Source of the DNA: Fimbriimonadales bacterium
GTDB taxonomy: Bacteria; Armatimonadota; Fimbriimonadia; Fimbriimonadales; Fimbriimonadaceae
Length of the DNA: 8,274 bases
Direction of reading: 5' to 3'
Assembly: GCA_026392145.1 (NCBI GenBank)
Contig: JAPLCS010000191.1
Span: 2,212 to 10,485 of the forward strand
The notes beneath the pieces were generated by a model. It was not told the origin of the DNA. It was given only the letters and a program-made list of their open reading frames with translations, and made no database searches. This document shows, in pieces, positions 7,260 to 8,274 of this stretch. The first letter of the stretch is position 1. Each line of letters starts with the position of its first letter. Position numbers and translations under genes: made by a program.

Positions 7260-7269
7260 ACCCGTTTAG

Positions 7270-7300
7270 TTATCCCCATTTGGGCAACTTATCCCCATTT
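7270..7300 (+). repeat. 12-bp direct repeat TTATCCCCATTT, period 19
   Basis: TTATCCCCATTT occurs at 7270-7281 and again at 7289-7300 with no mismatch. The first nine bases of each copy differ by one base from the DnaA box TTATCCACA. Tandem, same-orientation placement in a divergent promoter region suggests paired protein-binding sites; the protein is not identified. Confidence 0.55.
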
Positions 7301-7410
7301 TCATGGGTTCAATAGTGGACGCGATTCTTTTCGGTTCTCTTTTGCGTCTTTTGAAGTTACTTAGGTGCAAAGCCAGGGAATGAGAAACAGACGTGGAGTT
7401 TATTGACGAT

Positions 7411-8274
7411 ATGCGACCAGAGAACCTTTTTGACAGCCAAGCAGTGATCAAAGTCATCGGTGTAGGCGGAGCAGGATCTAACGCGGTGAACCGCATGATC
7501 AAAGAGGGTGTGCAAGGCGTTGAATTCATCTCCCTGAACACCGATGCTCAAGCTCTAGCGAACAGTCGAGCTCAGAAAACAATTCAACTCGGTTCTGAAG
7601 CCACTAGGGGTCTTGGCGCTGGAGGGAACCCTGAGGTCGGAGCGCTTGCCGCTCGTGAAAGCGAAGAGGTCATCAAGGCTGAACTGAAGGACGTTGATAT
7701 GGTCTTCATTACGGCTGGTATGGGTGGAGGGACTGGCACCGGAGCAGCTCCCGTAGTGGCAGACATTGCACGCAGTATGGGCATTTTGACGATTGGTGTT
7801 GTTACCAAGCCGTTTATGTTTGAAGGTCCGAAGAGACGACGCCTAGCCCATGAAGGTGCAGAAAAGCTTCGAGAATTTGTTGACACACTGATTACCGTTC
7901 CCAACGATCGGCTTCTTGAATTTGTGGGAAAGAAGACCACGATGAACCAGGCGTTTGCTGCGGCAGATGATGTTCTTCGGCAGGGAGTTCAAGGCATATC
8001 AGACATCATTCTTTTGCCGGGAATGATTAACGTTGATTTTGCCGACGTTCGGTCTGTCATGAAGAATGCGGGAGTGGCGTTGATGGGCCTTGGAACTGGT
8101 GTTGGCGAGCAACGAGCTAAGTTGGCCGCTCAGGCTGCGGCAAACAGTCCGCTACTGGAAACAAACATTCAGGGAGCAAGAAAGCTTTTGGTGAATATCA
8201 CCGCTGGATCAGATTTCAGCATTGGAGAAGCGTATGAAGCAATGGAATACATCCTTCATTTCACAGACGCTGAA
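7411..8274 (+). CDS. ftsZ: Cell division protein FtsZ (3' end beyond window)
   Basis: FtsZ is the bacterial tubulin-like GTPase that polymerises into the division ring at mid-cell. The first 288 residues are visible, covering the GTPase domain and the start of the C-terminal subdomain. They include [15 protein letters not shown] near the N-terminus, NTDAQAL, the tubulin signature GGGTGTG at 105-111, TKPFMFEG, and the T7 catalytic loop NVDFAD (N207, D209, D212). Counted from the ATG at 7411, these positions match E. coli FtsZ exactly, which favours this start. An in-frame GTG at 7393 would add MEFIDD, reminiscent of the MLEF start of some Gram-positive FtsZ proteins, and cannot be excluded. 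Ribosome-binding signals are poor for both (GGAG 12 bases before the ATG). No ftsA lies upstream; the neighbour is divergent pgk, so ftsZ appears to head its own transcript. The end of the domain and the C-terminal tail that binds partner proteins are outside the window. Confidence 0.98.
   Translation, partial: MRPENLFDSQAVIKVIGVGGAGSNAVNRMIKEGVQGVEFISLNTDAQALANSRAQKTIQLGSEATRGLGAGGNPEVGALAARESEEVIKAELKDVDMVFITAGMGGGTGTGAAPVVADIARSMGILTIGVVTKPFMFEGPKRRRLAHEGAEKLREFVDTLITVPNDRLLEFVGKKTTMNQAFAAADDVLRQGVQGISDIILLPGMINVDFADVRSVMKNAGVALMGLGTGVGEQRAKLAAQAAANSPLLETNIQGARKLLVNITAGSDFSIGEAYEAMEYILHFTDAE

Larger units (their letters stand above)
7178..7410. promoter_or_regulatory. Divergent pgk/ftsZ intergenic region
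   Basis: These 233 bases hold no convincing gene and must carry promoters for both pgk (leftward) and ftsZ (rightward). I found no pair of -35/-10 hexamers good enough to place either promoter. The middle (7239-7307) is rich in repeats: an inverted repeat at 7239-7259, a 12-bp direct repeat at 7270-7300 and a small stem CCCAT/ATGGG at 7294-7307. The stretches next to each gene (7178-7238 and 7310-7392) show nothing distinctive. Confidence 0.6.

Noticed and set aside
7239..7300. Replication origin in the pgk/ftsZ gap
   Set aside because: Only a few near-match DnaA boxes, no AT-rich unwinding region, and no dnaA, dnaN or other origin-associated neighbour.
7270..7307. MraZ-type TGGGN repeats upstream of ftsZ
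   Set aside because: TGGGG occurs on the minus strand, but the copies are 19 bases apart rather than at the 10-base period of MraZ sites.
7380..7406. Eight-codon ORF (MRNRRGVY) just before ftsZ as a leader peptide
   Set aside because: The purine-rich stretch directly abuts its ATG, leaving no spacing for ribosome binding, and an ORF this short is expected by chance.

Overview
The window is ordinary bacterial chromosome: dense, mostly housekeeping genes, somewhat under half G+C by eye, with no RNA genes, mobile elements or CRISPR arrays seen. The IspG protein is clearly of the cyanobacterial type, and FtsZ and PGK are standard bacterial forms. With the secreted S9 peptidase, this suggests a lineage in or near the Terrabacteria. 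Armatimonadota is my best guess, at low confidence.

Layout. Positions 1-2619 read on the plus strand: the C-terminal part of a DUF4380-like (mutarotase-fold) protein, then ispG (isoprenoid precursor synthesis) and a RadC-family JAMM protein, 63 and 34 bases apart, probably co-transcribed. Positions 2629-7177 read on the minus strand, in transcription order: pgk (glycolysis), a secreted dienelactone-hydrolase-family protein, and a large secreted S9/DPP-IV-like serine peptidase, with gaps of 29 and 86 bases. The two runs converge with only 9 bases between the radC and peptidase stop codons. From 7178 to 7410 lies the only long intergenic stretch. It separates divergent pgk and ftsZ and carries repeated motifs that look like protein-binding sites. 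ftsZ runs off the right edge.

The most striking observation is inside the S9 peptidase. Residues about 181-242 of its N-terminal half align without gaps to the beta domain of the von Hippel-Lindau (VHL) tumour suppressor. Four of the five residues that form the hydroxyproline pocket in human VHL are kept and the fifth is a conservative Ser-to-Thr change. A hydroxyproline reader built into a secreted DPP-IV-like peptidase would suggest an enzyme aimed at hydroxyproline-rich extracellular proteins. That role is inference.

Two further signals stand out. The peptidase and the dienelactone-hydrolase-family gene each have a strong inverted repeat wrapped around the start codon. One is a perfect 12-base-pair repeat with a 17-base spacer; the other is a 13-pair stem with a single bulge that buries the putative ribosome-binding site. 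Both point to start-site regulation, either translational or by an operator.
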